Of a DNA stretch of 40,407 nucleotides, positions 10,692 to 21,935 are shown piece by piece. Both the position numbers and the translations under genes were made by a program. The number at the start of each line of letters is the position of its first letter. Position 1 is the stretch's first letter. The stretch comes from Penium margaritaceum (lineage: Eukaryota > Streptophyta > Zygnematophyceae > Desmidiales > Peniaceae): contig SZWC01003605.1 of the NCBI GenBank assembly GCA_023375785.1, positions 140,322 to 180,728 on the forward strand, given 5' to 3'. Under the pieces are notes generated by a model, which made no database searches, was not told the DNA's origin, and was given only the letters and a program-made list of their open reading frames with translations.

Positions 10692-10706
10692 GTGGGCCCA
10701 TAACCC
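10692..10706 (-). other. Primer-binding site of B (tRNA-iMet anticodon-arm type)
   Basis: On the minus strand this reads GGGTTATGGGCCCAC, identical to the site of C, just inside the 5' LTR end at 10709. Confidence 0.75.
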
Positions 10707-10708
10707 TT

Positions 10709-11433
10709 TGTTGGCTCTAGTGGGTGTGGAGGCACCCTCAAGGATTCCTAGCTCTCACTGGTTCACGCTACCAAGGTTTGGGGCAGCCAATGGACACCAA
10801 TGGTGAAGAGTGTGGAGCACAAGGATCACAGATGTGAGGGGGCAGAACACGTCGCATGCAGTAGATCTGAATCGAAACACGTTTTTGTTAGTTAGCATAG
10901 TGAGATTATATTAGATCCTTATAGCCTGTGATCTAAGCTTTCCAACGCATCCAAGCACACCCAAAACGGAGTAGTAGAGCCCCTGCTACGGCCGTCAAAG
11001 TAACCCTTGGTGGAGCCGCCCACCTGGCCTTGCACTCTAGGCAACCGGAGGCGCTTCGACGATGACCCGTCGAAGCGCCTTTCCTCGCCCTGAACTGAAG
11101 GAGAAGTTCATCCTGGTCAAGGAGGTCCTTATGGTTACGTCATTCATGCCCCTGGTGCATGTGGAGGCCATTAGGAACGAACTCGGATCCCTGGCGGTGG
11201 AATATCCCGCCACCCATGGCGGGTACCAGATTCCACCTGCCTAACACCCGATTTTTGGGCTAGGCTAACTTTCTAAGTGCTCACTCAAATCGAGCGATTC
11301 AAAGCTTGATCCTGCATGGAAAAATCCAATGAATCCAAATCTAAAGGCAGACCAGGTTTTCCACCACTCCTCAGTGGTCGAACCAGGGAGTATGATCAAT
11401 GGAACTCATGGCAAGGGGCACACCATGTCAACA
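10709..11433 (-). repeat. 5' LTR of copia B
   Basis: 725 bp on the minus strand, starting TGTTGACATGG at 11433 and ending CCAACA at 10709. It aligns with both LTRs of C. Its outer end falls exactly where the 20-bp minisatellite begins, which suggests B inserted into that array. The partner 3' LTR has been lost, so no target duplication can be checked. Confidence 0.9.
10918..10923 (-). promoter_or_regulatory. TATA-like box in B 5' LTR
   Basis: TATAAG on the minus strand after CACAGGC, as in the C LTRs. Confidence 0.5.
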
Positions 11434-14400
11434 GGAACGGTGGAGTAAGCCACATAATGATAGAGCAAGCCAAAGAAATGTGGAATAAGCGAGAGAAATA
11501 TTGAGCAAGCCAGAAGAATGTGGACCAAGTCCAATAATGGTGGAGCAAGCCAGAGAATGGTGATGTAACCTACAAAACGATGGAGTACACCAGAGAGCGG
11601 TGGAGCAAGGGAGAGAAAGGTGGAGCAAGCCGGAGGAAGATAGAGGAAGCCAGTGGAACGGTGGAGCATGCCACAGAATGGTGGAGCAAGCCAGAGAACC
11701 ATGGAGTAAGCCAGAGAAAAATGGATCAAGCCGGAGAGCGGTGGAGCAAGCATAGTACGGTGGAGCAAGGCAGAGAACAGTGGAGCAAGGCAGAGAACAG
11801 TGGAGCAGGTCCGAAAAATGTGGAGCACGCCAAAGAGTGTGCAGCAAGTCAGAGAAAGGTTGAGGAAGCCAGAGAACAGTAGAGCAAGCCAGAGAACGAT
11901 GGAGCAAGCCACTGATTGGTGGAGTGAGCCAGATAAAGTTGAGCAAGCCAGAGAAAGTGGATGCACCTTGAATAGTGGCGCAAGCCAATGAACGGTGGAG
12001 CAAGCCACAGAATGGTGGAGCAAGCAAGACAACGGTGGAGCAAGGCAGAGAATGGTGGAGCAAGGTAGAGAACAGTTGAGCAAGCTAGAGAACGATGGAG
12101 AAAGCCAGATAACTGTGCAGCAAGCCAGAGAACAGCGGAGTAAGTCAAAGAACAGTGGAGCAAGCCAGAGAACAAGGGAGCAAGCCAGAGAACAGTGGAG
12201 CAAGCCAGAAAACAAGGGAGCAACCCAGAGAACGGTGGATCAAGCCAGAGAATGGTAGAGAAAGTCAGAGAAAGGTGGAGGAAGCCAGAGAAAGGTGGAG
12301 CAAGCCAAATAATGGTGGAGCAAGCCAGATAAAGGTGGAGCAAGCTAGAGAAAGGTGGAGCAAGCCAGAGAATGGTAAAGAAATCCAGAGAACAATGGAG
12401 GATGTCAGAGAATGGTGGAGCAAGCCAGATAATGGTGGAGCAAGACAGATAATGGTGGAGCAAGACAGACAAAGGTGGGAAAATCCTGAGAATGGTAGAG
12501 CAAGCCAGAGAACGGTGAAGCATGCCGGAGAATGGTAGAGCAATCCAGAGAACGGTGGGGACAGCCAGAGAATGATGGAGTTTGCCAGAGAACAGTGGAG
12601 CGAGCCAGAGAATGATGGAGCAATCAAGAGAACAGTGGAGCAAGCAAGAGAAAATTGGAGTAAGCGAGAGAACAGTGGAGCAAGCCAGAGAATGGTAGAG
12701 CAAGCCACAGAACAATAGAGCAAGCCAAAGAAGCGTGGAACAAGCCAGAGAGAGGTAAAGCAAGCAAGAGAAAGGTGGAGAAAACCAGAGAAAGGTCGAG
12801 CAAGCCAGAGAACGGTGGAGCAAGCCAATGAAATGTGGAGCAAGCTAGTGAAAGGTGGAGCAAGCCAGAGAAAGGTGGGGCAAGCCAGAGAATGGCGGAG
12901 CAAGCCAGAGAAAGGTGGAGCAAAGCAACGAAAGGTATAGCAATCATAAGAAGGGTGGAACAAGGTAGAGAACAGAGGAGCAAGCCAAAGTACTGAGGAG
13001 CAAGTAAGAGAACCGTGGAGCAAGCCATAGAACAATGGAGCAAGCCAGATAACGGTTGAGCAAGCTAGAGAACGGTGGAGCAAGCCACAAAATGGTGGAG
13101 CAAGCCAGAAAACGGTGGAGCAAGCAAGAGAAAGCTGGAGGAGGCCAAAGAAAGGTGAAGCAATCTGGAGAACGGTGGAGAAAGCAAGAGAGAGGTGGAG
13201 CAAGCCAGAGAAAGGTGGAGTAAGCCAAAGAATGGTGGAGCCAGCCAGAGAACACCAGAGCAAGCCAGAGAATGGCAGAGCGAGCCAGAGAACAATGGAG
13301 CAAGCCAGAGAACGGTGGAGCAAGCCAGAGAATGGTGGAGCAAGCAAGAGAAAGGTGGAGCAAGCCAGATAACAATGGAGCAAGCAAAATAACAGTGGAG
13401 CAAGCCAGAGAAAGGTGGAGCAATCATGAGAACATTGGAGTAAGACAGAGAATGGTGGAGCAAGCCACAGAACTGTAAAGCAAGCCAGAGAAGGGTGGAG
13501 CAGGCCAGAGAACTGTAAAGCAAGCAGGAGAAAGGTGAAGGAAGCCAGAGAATGGTAGAGCAAGCCAGAAAAAGGTGGACCAAGCCAGAGAAAGTTGGAG
13601 CAAGCCATAGAAAGGTGGAGCAAGCTAGAGAAAGGTGAAGCAAGCCATAGAACAGTGGAGCAAGCAAGAGAACAGTGAGCAAGACAGAGAACAATGGAGC
13701 ATGACAGAGTTTCGTGGAGCAAGCTGAAGAAATGTGGAGCAAGCCAGAGAACAGTTGATCAATTCAAAGAATGGCGGAGCAAGCAAGATAATGGTGGAGC
13801 AAGCCAGAGAAAGGTGGAGCAAGCCAGAGAACGTTGGAGCAAGCCAGAGAACTGTGGATCAATCCAGGGAAATGTTGAGCGAGTCAAAGAACGCTAGAGC
13901 AAGCTAGTGAACAGTCGAGCAAGCCAGAGAACTGTAGAGCAAGCCAGAGAACGGTGGAGCAAGCCAGAGAAAGGTCGAGCAAGCCAGAGACAAGTTGAGC
14001 AAGCCATAGAAAGGTCGAGCAAGCCATGAAAAGGCGGAGCAAGCTAGAGAACGGTGGAGCAAGCCAAAGAAAGTTGGAGCAAGCCAGAGAAAGGTGGAGC
14101 AAGCCAGAGAACGATGGAGAAAGCTATTGAGAGGTGGAGCAAGCCAGAAAACAGTGGAGCAAGCCAGAGAACGGTTGAGCAAACCAGAGAAAGATGGAGC
14201 AAGTCACAAAACGGTAGAGCAAGCCAGAGAACGGTAGAGCAATCCAGAGAACGGTAGAGTAAGCCAGAGAACGATGGAGCAAGCTAGAAAATAGTGGAGC
14301 AAGCAAGAGAACAGTGGAGAAAGCCAGGGAAAGGTGGAGCAAGTCGGAGAACGGTGGAGCAAGCGAGAGAACGGTGGAGCAAGCCACAGAAATGTGGAGC

Positions 14401-14620
14401 AAGCCAGGTAACGGTGGAGCAAGCCAGAGAACGATGGACAAAGCCAGATAAGCGTGGAGCAAGAAAGAAAAAGGTGGAGCAACCCGGAGAACAGTAGAGC
14501 AAGCCAAAGAACGGTGGAGCAATCCAGAGAACGGTATAGTAAGCCAGTGAACAACAGAGCAAGCTAGAGAACGGTGCTGCAAGCTAGAGAAAGGTGGAGC
14601 AAGTCAGAGAACGGTGTAGA
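11434..14620. repeat. 20-bp minisatellite array, about 159 units
   Basis: The unit is GGTGGAGCAAGCCAGAGAAC with frequent single-base variants, in phase over almost 3.2 kb so that three units fill 60 bp; a few one-base slips occur, for example near 13675. The common unit has no stop codon in any frame, so long open frames run through it. The longest is 485 codons (12265-13722, minus) and encodes a monotonous 20-residue Leu/Ser/Cys/Ala repeat. The left edge is the B LTR terminus and the right edge lies in the gag of element D. I see no sign of a real gene. Confidence 0.95.
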
Positions 14621-15156
14621 GAGGAGTACTTCAAACTCTTGTAGGAAATCGGGGATTGATTCGCCCTCATGCATCCGCATGCTGATCAGCCGTTGTACGA
14701 TGAATAATCTATTTGCAAGGGAGGTGGATTGGTGCACGTGCTTCATCTTGTCGTAAGCTTCGGAAGCCAGCGTGTACCCGGCAATGATGGGAACATACTT
14801 CTTAGCAATCGCACTGCTGAGGAATGACATGACAATATCATTGCGTTCCATCCATGCCTCGTGCTCTGGTGAGCCCACCGCAGGAACCTGCTCCTCTCCC
14901 CTTAGAAGCTTGATGAAGCCGCACACTTTCATTGCTAGTTCAAACTGCCATCTCTAGTTCAGAAAGTCGTTCCCCTCAAAGACCGGAATTCCTCCCAAAG
15001 ATCCGAGACCGTCCAGTAGTGGGGTAGCAGTGCGGTTGCTCCAGTGCTCTGACTTGTGGTAGCCACTGTTGAGTTTGAGGACTGCCCTGCGGCAGCCCCT
15101 GTTGTGTTTCAGGACTTTCCTGTGGGAGCCGCCATTGCTCCTGATGGGCCAGCCAT
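14621..15156 (-). pseudogene. Copia D gag, N-terminal part
   Basis: The likely start is the ATG complementary to 15154-15156 (MAGPSGAM). A stop follows after 15 codons and a frame change is needed to reach the conserved part: LGGIPVFEGNDFLN, a TAG where gag proteins have Trp, then RWQFELAMKVCGFIKLLRGE, SFLSSAIAKKYVPIIAGY and HQSTSLANRLFIVQRLIS. This matches the layout of B and C gag (FDGNGF, WRWQF, STNLANQLFVFKRL), though the sequence is distant. After FLQEFEVLL the frame runs straight into minisatellite sequence. Zinc knuckle and pol are absent. Confidence 0.75.
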
Positions 15157-15501
15157 TTTAGCTGTCCTATCTGCAATCTGCGTCTCTGCTATGTGGAGGC
15201 TGATGTAGGCTGATGTTAGCTGATGTCTGCTACCGGTTTTTTTTTGTTTACCTGCAAACAAAGAAGACAGATCACAATAGCACACCCAGGGTCTTGCCTC
15301 CAAGGGCAGAGCTTGTACTGGTTGGGACTAAATGATCGTACCTCCAAGGGCATAGCTTCTCCTTGGTCCCTGTGTGCTAGGTGCAAGTTCAGCCGCTGCG
15401 GCTGATGAAGCAGATGGAGCTTATGGAGTTGATGAAGCAGACGTGCGCACCTGGACAGAGAGTACCAGAGTTGAACAAAGCGTGCCTTACAACTGGTCAG
15501 T

Positions 15502-15516
15502 GTGGGCCCATAACCC
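15502..15516 (-). other. Primer-binding site of D (tRNA-iMet anticodon-arm type)
   Basis: The minus strand reads GGGTTATGGGCCCAC, the same 15 bases as in B and C, although the surrounding LTR is a different family. Confidence 0.72.
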
Positions 15517-15750
15517 TTTATCAACCGGCCTGAGGCAAACAGACTAGAAAACAGGGCCAGCACAATAGCATCTGCCGTCCGCTCCTAGCATTTCAGCTGG
15601 GAGAAGATATCACCCTCAGGATCACGGTTCCACACTGAGCAGTTCCTAGGCAATCACTTGCTAGCAACTGTGTCCACTTAACCCTTGGTCACTTTCGCGC
15701 GAGGTGCTAGTCAAAGACTAACTCTTGGGGCTTTGACCAACCAGTGTCTT

Positions 15751-15757
15751 CTTTATA
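15751..15757 (-). promoter_or_regulatory. TATA-like box in D LTR
   Basis: TATAAAG on the minus strand, about 235 bp before the LTR inner end, similar to the spacing in B and C. Confidence 0.4.
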
Positions 15758-16100
15758 CTGTTCCTTAGTTGGACAACTTTTGAGGAGCATCTAGGGCCAG
15801 ATTGTGGAATTAGAATGAGGAATGAGCCTAGTACATATAGTCCTAGGCCTGGCTTCTAAGGTGTGTGGGTAGTGGCACTTTTGGGGTGGCCACTCCACAC
15901 CACCTCACCAGCTCGCCACTTGGCACATCCACTAACTGCCAAGTGGCACATCCTCCTCATGCGTGAAGAAATGTCTAAGAAACTTCCCCTGTGCAGGATG
16001 GGTCAAAAACCTTCCTACGCACATCAAGGCTCTATCGCTGAACCTGTTGTCCCTAAGTCCAACAGGCTATCCATTGTGTTACACTTCTGGTATCTCGCTT

Positions 16101-16175
16101 GGACTTGAACCACGCACAAGGTTTGGGGGACTTACTCCAAGGGAGTGGTGCATGCCCAACCTGTCCGTTAAGCCA
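16101..16175 (-). other. tRNA-like A-box and B-box pair
   Basis: On the minus strand TGGCTTAACGG resembles an RNA polymerase III A-box and GGTTCAAGTCC, 53 bases downstream, matches a B-box; ACCA follows 9 bases after it. The acceptor stem does not pair, so this is not a working tRNA gene. It could be a tRNA-derived SINE remnant or chance. Confidence 0.28.
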
Positions 16176-16207
16176 TAGGAGTGGCCATGGGGCATATAAG
16201 AGCAACA

Positions 16208-19200
16208 GTATTATGATTTGTAAACGTTGACCGCACATTTTGAGTTTCTTTGGTCATGGTCAGTGACATATGCATACTTTGGTTGGTCATTGTGCATGGT
16301 AACCACACCGTGCCACTACTGATTGAAGGTCTCTTTACTTTCTAGTCATTGACTAGTATTTCCAAACCATTGTTTCCCTGTCCGACCATTTGTGACTCGT
16401 ATAATGAGTTAGTGATTAATGCCTACTTTGGTTGGTCATTATGCATGGTAGCCACACCGTGCCACTACATATTGAATGTCTTTGTAATTTCTAGTCAAGT
16501 AGTATTTGCAACTCATTTACTAGTACTTTCAAACCATTGTTTCCCCCTTTGACCATTTGTGACTTGTTTTATGTGTTGTCAATGTTGACCCAACATAGTG
16601 AGTTTATCTGGTCATGGTCAGTGAAACATACTTAATTTGGTTGGTCATCGTGCATGGTAGTCACATTGTGCCACTAATTATTGAAGGTATTTTTACTTAC
16701 TAGTCGATAACTAGTTTGCCCAACCCACTGTTCGCCCCTCAGCCCATTTGTGACTCATATTATGAGTTGTCAATGTTGACCACACATACACAAATTCTTC
16801 GGTCATGGTCAGTGACATATTCCTTCTTTGGTTGGTTAGTGGGCATGGTTGACATACCGTGACACGACTTAGGGAAGTTCTTTGTACTTGCTTGTCTATA
16901 ACAAGTATTCCCAACCCATTGTTTCGCCCTCTGACCATTTGTGACTCCTAACATGAGTTGTCAACGCTGACCACACAGTGAAATTCTTTGGTCATGGTCA
17001 GTGACATATGCCTGTTTTGGTTGGTCATTATGCATGGTAGCCACACCGTGCCACTAATCATTGAATGTATTTGTACTTGCTAGTCCATAACTATTATTCA
17101 AAAACCATTGTTCCCCCCTCTCACCATTTGTGACTCGTAAAATGAGTTGTCAACGTTGACCACACATAGTGAAATTCTTTGGTCATGGACAGTGACATAT
17201 GCTTACCTTGGTTGGTCATTTTGCATAGTATCCACACTGATCCACTCTTTATTGAAGGTCCTTCTACTTTCTAGTCCATAACTAGTAATCCCAAACCATC
17301 GTTCCCCCCTCTGAACACTTGTGACTTGTATTTTGAGTTGTCAAGATTGACCAACATAGTGAAATCGTTTGGTCATGACCAGTGACACAAGCCTACTTTG
17401 GTTGGTCATTGTGCAGGGTAGCCACATCGTGCCACTAGTTGTTTAAGGCATTTTAACTTGCTTGTCAATAAAAATATTCCCAAAATATCCTTTTCCCCTC
17501 TAAGCATTTGTGATTTGTATAATATTCTGTCAACTTTAACCACACATAGTGAAATTCTTTGGTCATGGACAGTGACATATGCTTACCTTGGTTGGTCATT
17601 TTGCATAGTATCCACACTGATCCACTCTTTATTGAAGGTCCTTCTACTTTCTAGTCCATAACTAGTAATCCCAAACCATCGTTCCCCCCTCTGAACACTT
17701 GTGACTTGTATTTTGAGTTGTCAAGATTGACCAACATAGTGAAATCGTTTGGTCATGACCAGTGACACAAGCCTACTTTGGTTGGTCATTGTGCAGGGTA
17801 GCCACATCGTGCCACTAGTTGTTTAAGGCATTTTAACTTGCTTGTCAATAAAAATATTCCCAAAATATCCTTTTCCCCTCTAAGCATTTGTGATTTGTAT
17901 AATATTCTGTCAACTTTAACCACACATAGTGAAATTCTTTGGTCGTGTTCAGTGACATATGGCTACTTTGGTTGGTCATTGTGCATGGTAGGCACACCAT
18001 GCCACTTCTTATTGAATGTCTATGTACTTACTAGTTGACAATTCGTATTCTTAAATCATAGTTTCTCCCTTTGAAAATGTGTGACTCGTTTAATGAGGTG
18101 TCAATGTTGATCACACGTGATGAAACTCTTTGCTCATGGTTAGTGACATATGCATACTTTGGTTGGACATTGTGCATGGTAGCCACACCGTGCCACTACT
18201 TATAGAAGGTATATGTACATGCTAGTCAATAACTAGTATTCCCAAACCAATGTTCCCCCCTTTGACCACTTCTAACTTGCATCGTGAGTTGCCAATGTTG
18301 ACCACCCATGATCAATTCCTTTGGTCATGATCAATGAAATATGTCTACTTTGGATGGCCATTGTGCATGGTAGCCATACCGTGCAACTACTTATTTAAGG
18401 TCTTTGTACTTGCTAGTTGATAACTAGTATTCCCACACCATTGTTTCACCCGCTGACCATTTGAGACTTGCAATATGAGTTGTCAACATTGACCAAACAT
18501 AGTGAACTATTTTTGTCATGGTCAGTGACATATACCTACTTTGGTTGGTCATTGTGCATGGTAGTCACACCGTGCCACTACTTATTAAAGGTTTCTGCAC
18601 TTCCTATTTTACAATTAGTATTCCCAAACCTTTCTTTTCCTTTCTGACCATTTATGACTCTTCTTTTTAGTTGTCAACATTGACCACACATAGTGGAATA
18701 CGTTTTTCATGGTCAGTGACATATGCCTACTTTGGTTGGTCGTTGTGCATGGTAGCCACACCGTCCCACTACATATTGAAGGTCATTTTTACTTGCTAGT
18801 CGATAACTAGTGTTGTCAAACCATTGTTTCCACCTCTTACCATTTGAGACTCTTATTATGAGTTGTCAAAGTGGACCATGCACATGGATATTCTTTGGCC
18901 ATTGTGAGTGACACATGCCTACTTTGGTTGGTTGTTGTGTATGGTAGCCACACCTTGCCACGGTTTATTGAAGTTCTTTGTATTTGCCAGGCAATAACTA
19001 GTATTCCCAAACCATTGTTCCACCTTCTGACAGTTTCTCAATCGTATTATGAGTAATCAACATTTACCACACATAGTGAAATTCTTTGGTCATGGTCAGT
19101 GACAAATGCCAACTTTGGTTTGTACTTGGTAGTAGATAACTAGTATTTCTAATCCATTTGTGACTCGTATCATGAGTTTCAGCGTTGAACTCAAATAGTG

Positions 19201-21695
19201 ACATTCGTTGGTCATGGTCAGTGACATGCCTACTTTGGTTGGCCATTCTTCTTGCTAGCCACACCGTGCGACTGCATATTCAAGGTCTTTGTACTTGCTA
19301 GTCCATAACTAGTATTTCCAAACCATTGTTTTCCCCTCTCACCATTTGAAAATCGTATTTTGAGTTGTGAACATTGACCTCATATAATGAAGTTATTTGG
19401 TCATGGTCAGAGACATATGCCTACTTTGATTGGTCATTGTGCATGGTAGCCACACCGTGTCACAACTTACTGGAGATCGTTTTCTTTGCAAGTTGATGAA
19501 TATTATTCCAAACCCATCCCTTTCCCCTCTGACCATTTTTTTAAAGTATTATGAGTTGTCAATGTTGACCATGCATAGTGAAATTCTTTGGTTATGTTCG
19601 GAGACATATGCCTACTTTGGTTAGTCATTGTGCATGGTAGTCACAAAGTGCCACGACTTATTGAAGGGAATTGTACTTTCTATTCCATTAATAGTAATCC
19701 CAAACCATTGTTCCCTCCTCTGACCATTTGTGATTTATATTATGAGTTGTCAACATTGACCACACATTGTGCAATTCTTTGGCCATGGTCAATAACATAT
19801 GCCTGCGTTGGTTGGTCATCGTGCATCATACCCACACCGTACCACTACATATTGAAGGGCTTAGTACTTGCTAGTCAATAACTAGTATTTTCAAACCATT
19901 GTTTCTCCCTCATACCGTTTGTGAATCGTGTTATGAAGTGTCAATGTTCACCACACAGTGAAATTCTCTGATCATGGTCAGTGATGCATGCCTACTTTGG
20001 TTGATCATTCTGCATGGTAGCCACACCGTGTCACTACTCATTGGAGGTCTGTGTACTTGCTAGTTGATAACTTGTATTTCCAAACCATTGTTCCCAACTC
20101 TGACCATTTGTGAATCGTATTATGAGTTGTCAACGTTAACTACACATAGTGAAATTATTTGGTCATGGTCAGTGACATATGCCTACTTTGGTCGGTCATT
20201 GTGCATGGTAGCCACACCGTGCCACTACGTATTGAAGTTCTTTGTACTTCCCAGTTCATAACTAGTACTCCAAAACCATTTTGCCCCCTCTGACCAGTTG
20301 TGACTCAGGTAAAGAGTTGTCAACATTGACCACACATAGAGAATTTTTTTGGTCATGGTCAGTGACATCTGCCTACTTTGGTTGGTCATTGTGCATGGTA
20401 GCCACATGGTGCCACTGATTTTTTAAGGACTTTGTACTTGCTATCTTATAACTAGTATTCTTAAATTGTTTTCCCCTTATGATCATTTGTGACTAGTTTT
20501 ATGAGTTGTGAACTTTGACCACACGTAGTGAAATTCTTTGATCATGGTCAGTGACATTATCATACTTTGGTTAGTCTTTGTGCACGGTAGCCACACCATG
20601 CCACTACTTATTCAAAGTCTTTGTCCTTCCTTGTTGATGACTAGTATGTTCAAACCATTGTTTCCCCTTCAAACCATTTGTGACTCGCATTATGATTTTT
20701 CAATGTTGAGTACACATAGCGCACTTCATAGGTCATGATCACTGACATATGTCTCCTTGGGTTGGTCATTGTGCATGGTAACGAGACCATGCCACTACAT
20801 ATCAAAGGTTTTTTTACTTGCTATTTGATAACTAGTATTCCCAAACCATTGTTTCCCCCTCTGACCATCTGTGACTCGTAGTATGAGTTGTCATCGCTGA
20901 CCACAAATGATGAATTTTTTTGGTGATGGTCAGTGACATATGCTTACTTCGGTTGGTCATTGTGCATGGTAGCCGCACCTTGCCACTACTTATTGAAGTT
21001 CTTAGTACTATCTAGTTGGTACCTAGTGTTCCCAAGCCATGGTTTCACCCTCTGACCATTTGTGACGTGTACAATGAGTTGTCAACGTTTACCACACATA
21101 GTGAAATTCTTTGGTCATGGTTAGCGTCATATGCCTACTTTGGTTGGTCAATGTGCATGGTAGCCACACTATGCGACTACTTATTGAAGGTCTTTGTACA
21201 TGCTAGTTGATAACTAGTATTCCTAAACCATTGTTCCCCCCATATGACCATTTGTGACTTGTGTTATGAGTTGTCAACGTTGAAGACACACGGTGAAATT
21301 CTTTGTTCATGGTCACTGACATATGCCTACGTCAGTTGGTCATTGTGCATGGTAGCCACACAGTGCCAGTACGTAGTGAAGGTCTTTGTACATGCTTTTT
21401 GATAACTAGTATTCCCAAAGCATTTGACCATTTGTGACTCGTATTATGATTTGTCCACGTTGACCACACATTGTGAAATTCTTAGGTCATGGTCTGTGCC
21501 ATAGGTCTACTTTGGTTGGTCATTGTGCATGGTAGCCTCACCATGCCACTACTCATGGAAGGGATTTTTTACTTGCTATTTGTTTACTAGTATTCCCAAA
21601 GTATTGTTTCCCCCTCTGACCTTTTGTGGCATGTATAATGAGTCGGAACTTTAACCACCCACATTGAAATCATTTGGTCATGGTCAGTGACACAT
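16208..21695. repeat. Satellite array, ~190-bp unit, about 29 units
   Basis: A diverged tandem repeat with period near 190 bp. Landmarks in most units are GGTCATGGTCAGTGACATAT, CTACTTTGGTTGGTCATTGT, GTAGCCACACCGTGCCACTA, ACTAGTATTCCCAAACCATT and TGACCATTTGTGACTCGTAT. Some units are shortened (near 16400 and 19110). Short open frames inside repeat from unit to unit only because the units do; none is taken as a gene. The unit length is in the range of many plant centromeric or heterochromatic satellites, but nothing here shows centromere function. Confidence 0.95.
17161..17920. repeat. 380-bp perfect dimer duplication in the satellite
   Basis: Bases 17161-17540 and 17541-17920 read as identical over the full 380 bp, two satellite units, while neighbouring units differ from one another at many positions. 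It marks a recent unequal exchange, or a local assembly duplication. Confidence 0.9.
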
Positions 21696-21935
21696 GTGCC
21701 TTGCTTGCATCCATTTACAGTTCTTGCCTTTGAGACTCCTTACAGAGTGTCCAACAAAGGGTCGACACTAAAAGCCTTCATGCTGACTTTATGAGATTGA
21801 AAACCGAACGAACCTAGAGTATGGATCTCTCGTTCGAGGGTGGTATGTTATCTTGGTTGCAATACTAAGAGCGGTTGGCGGCCTCCCATGTTGGGACCCG
21901 TTTTTCAGATTGTTGCTATCCGGCGCATTGACAAA

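Larger units (their letters stand above)
1245..11433 (-). mobile_element. Ty1/copia element B, 3'-truncated and split by C
   Basis: B runs right to left: 5' LTR (11433 to 10709), primer site (10706-10692), gag start codon at 10641-10639, gag and protease down to 9521, then integrase, linker and reverse transcriptase from 3821 down to about 1259. The middle (3822-9515) is the unrelated-orientation insertion C. With C and one 5-bp target copy removed, B's frame is continuous across the junction and matches C's own protein there. RNase H and the 3' LTR are missing: similarity stops within a few codons of the MAGV segment near 1259, where DNA of A takes over. B and C are the same family. Confidence 0.88.
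14621..16207 (-). mobile_element. Ty1/copia element D, 5' end only
   Basis: On the minus strand: 5' LTR (16207 down to about 15517), half-tRNA-type primer site (15516-15502), a leader, then the start of gag (from 15156). Gag is cut off at about 14621 by the minisatellite; no pol of D follows. The LTR outer end TGTTGC at 16207 abuts the 190-bp satellite directly, so D appears to have inserted into that satellite. D shares LTR-end and leader sequence with E at 21860-22150, so the two are one family. Confidence 0.75.
15517..16207 (-). repeat. Probable 5' LTR of copia D
   Basis: About 690 bp between the primer site and TGTTGCTC at 16207, where the satellite starts. A TATA-like box lies at 15751-15757 (minus). 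A perfect 11-bp inverted repeat (GCCACTTGGCA, 15915-15925; TGCCAAGTGGC, 15937-15947) lies within it. The inner end aligns loosely with the E sequence before 21936. No second LTR is present to prove the limits. Confidence 0.6.

Noticed and set aside
12265..13722. 485-codon open frame (minus) that looks like a repeat membrane protein
   Set aside because: It is the translation of a stop-free 20-bp minisatellite; similar long frames exist in other phases and on the other strand.
11434..14620. Possible CRISPR-like array
   Set aside because: Units are head-to-tail with no unique spacers, and the context is eukaryotic.
16101..16175. A functional tRNA gene
   Set aside because: Acceptor arms do not pair and the box spacing is too long without a clear variable arm or intron.
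17458..20261. Repeated 60-67 codon frames in the satellite
   Set aside because: They recur with the 190-bp period and carry no independent signal of coding.
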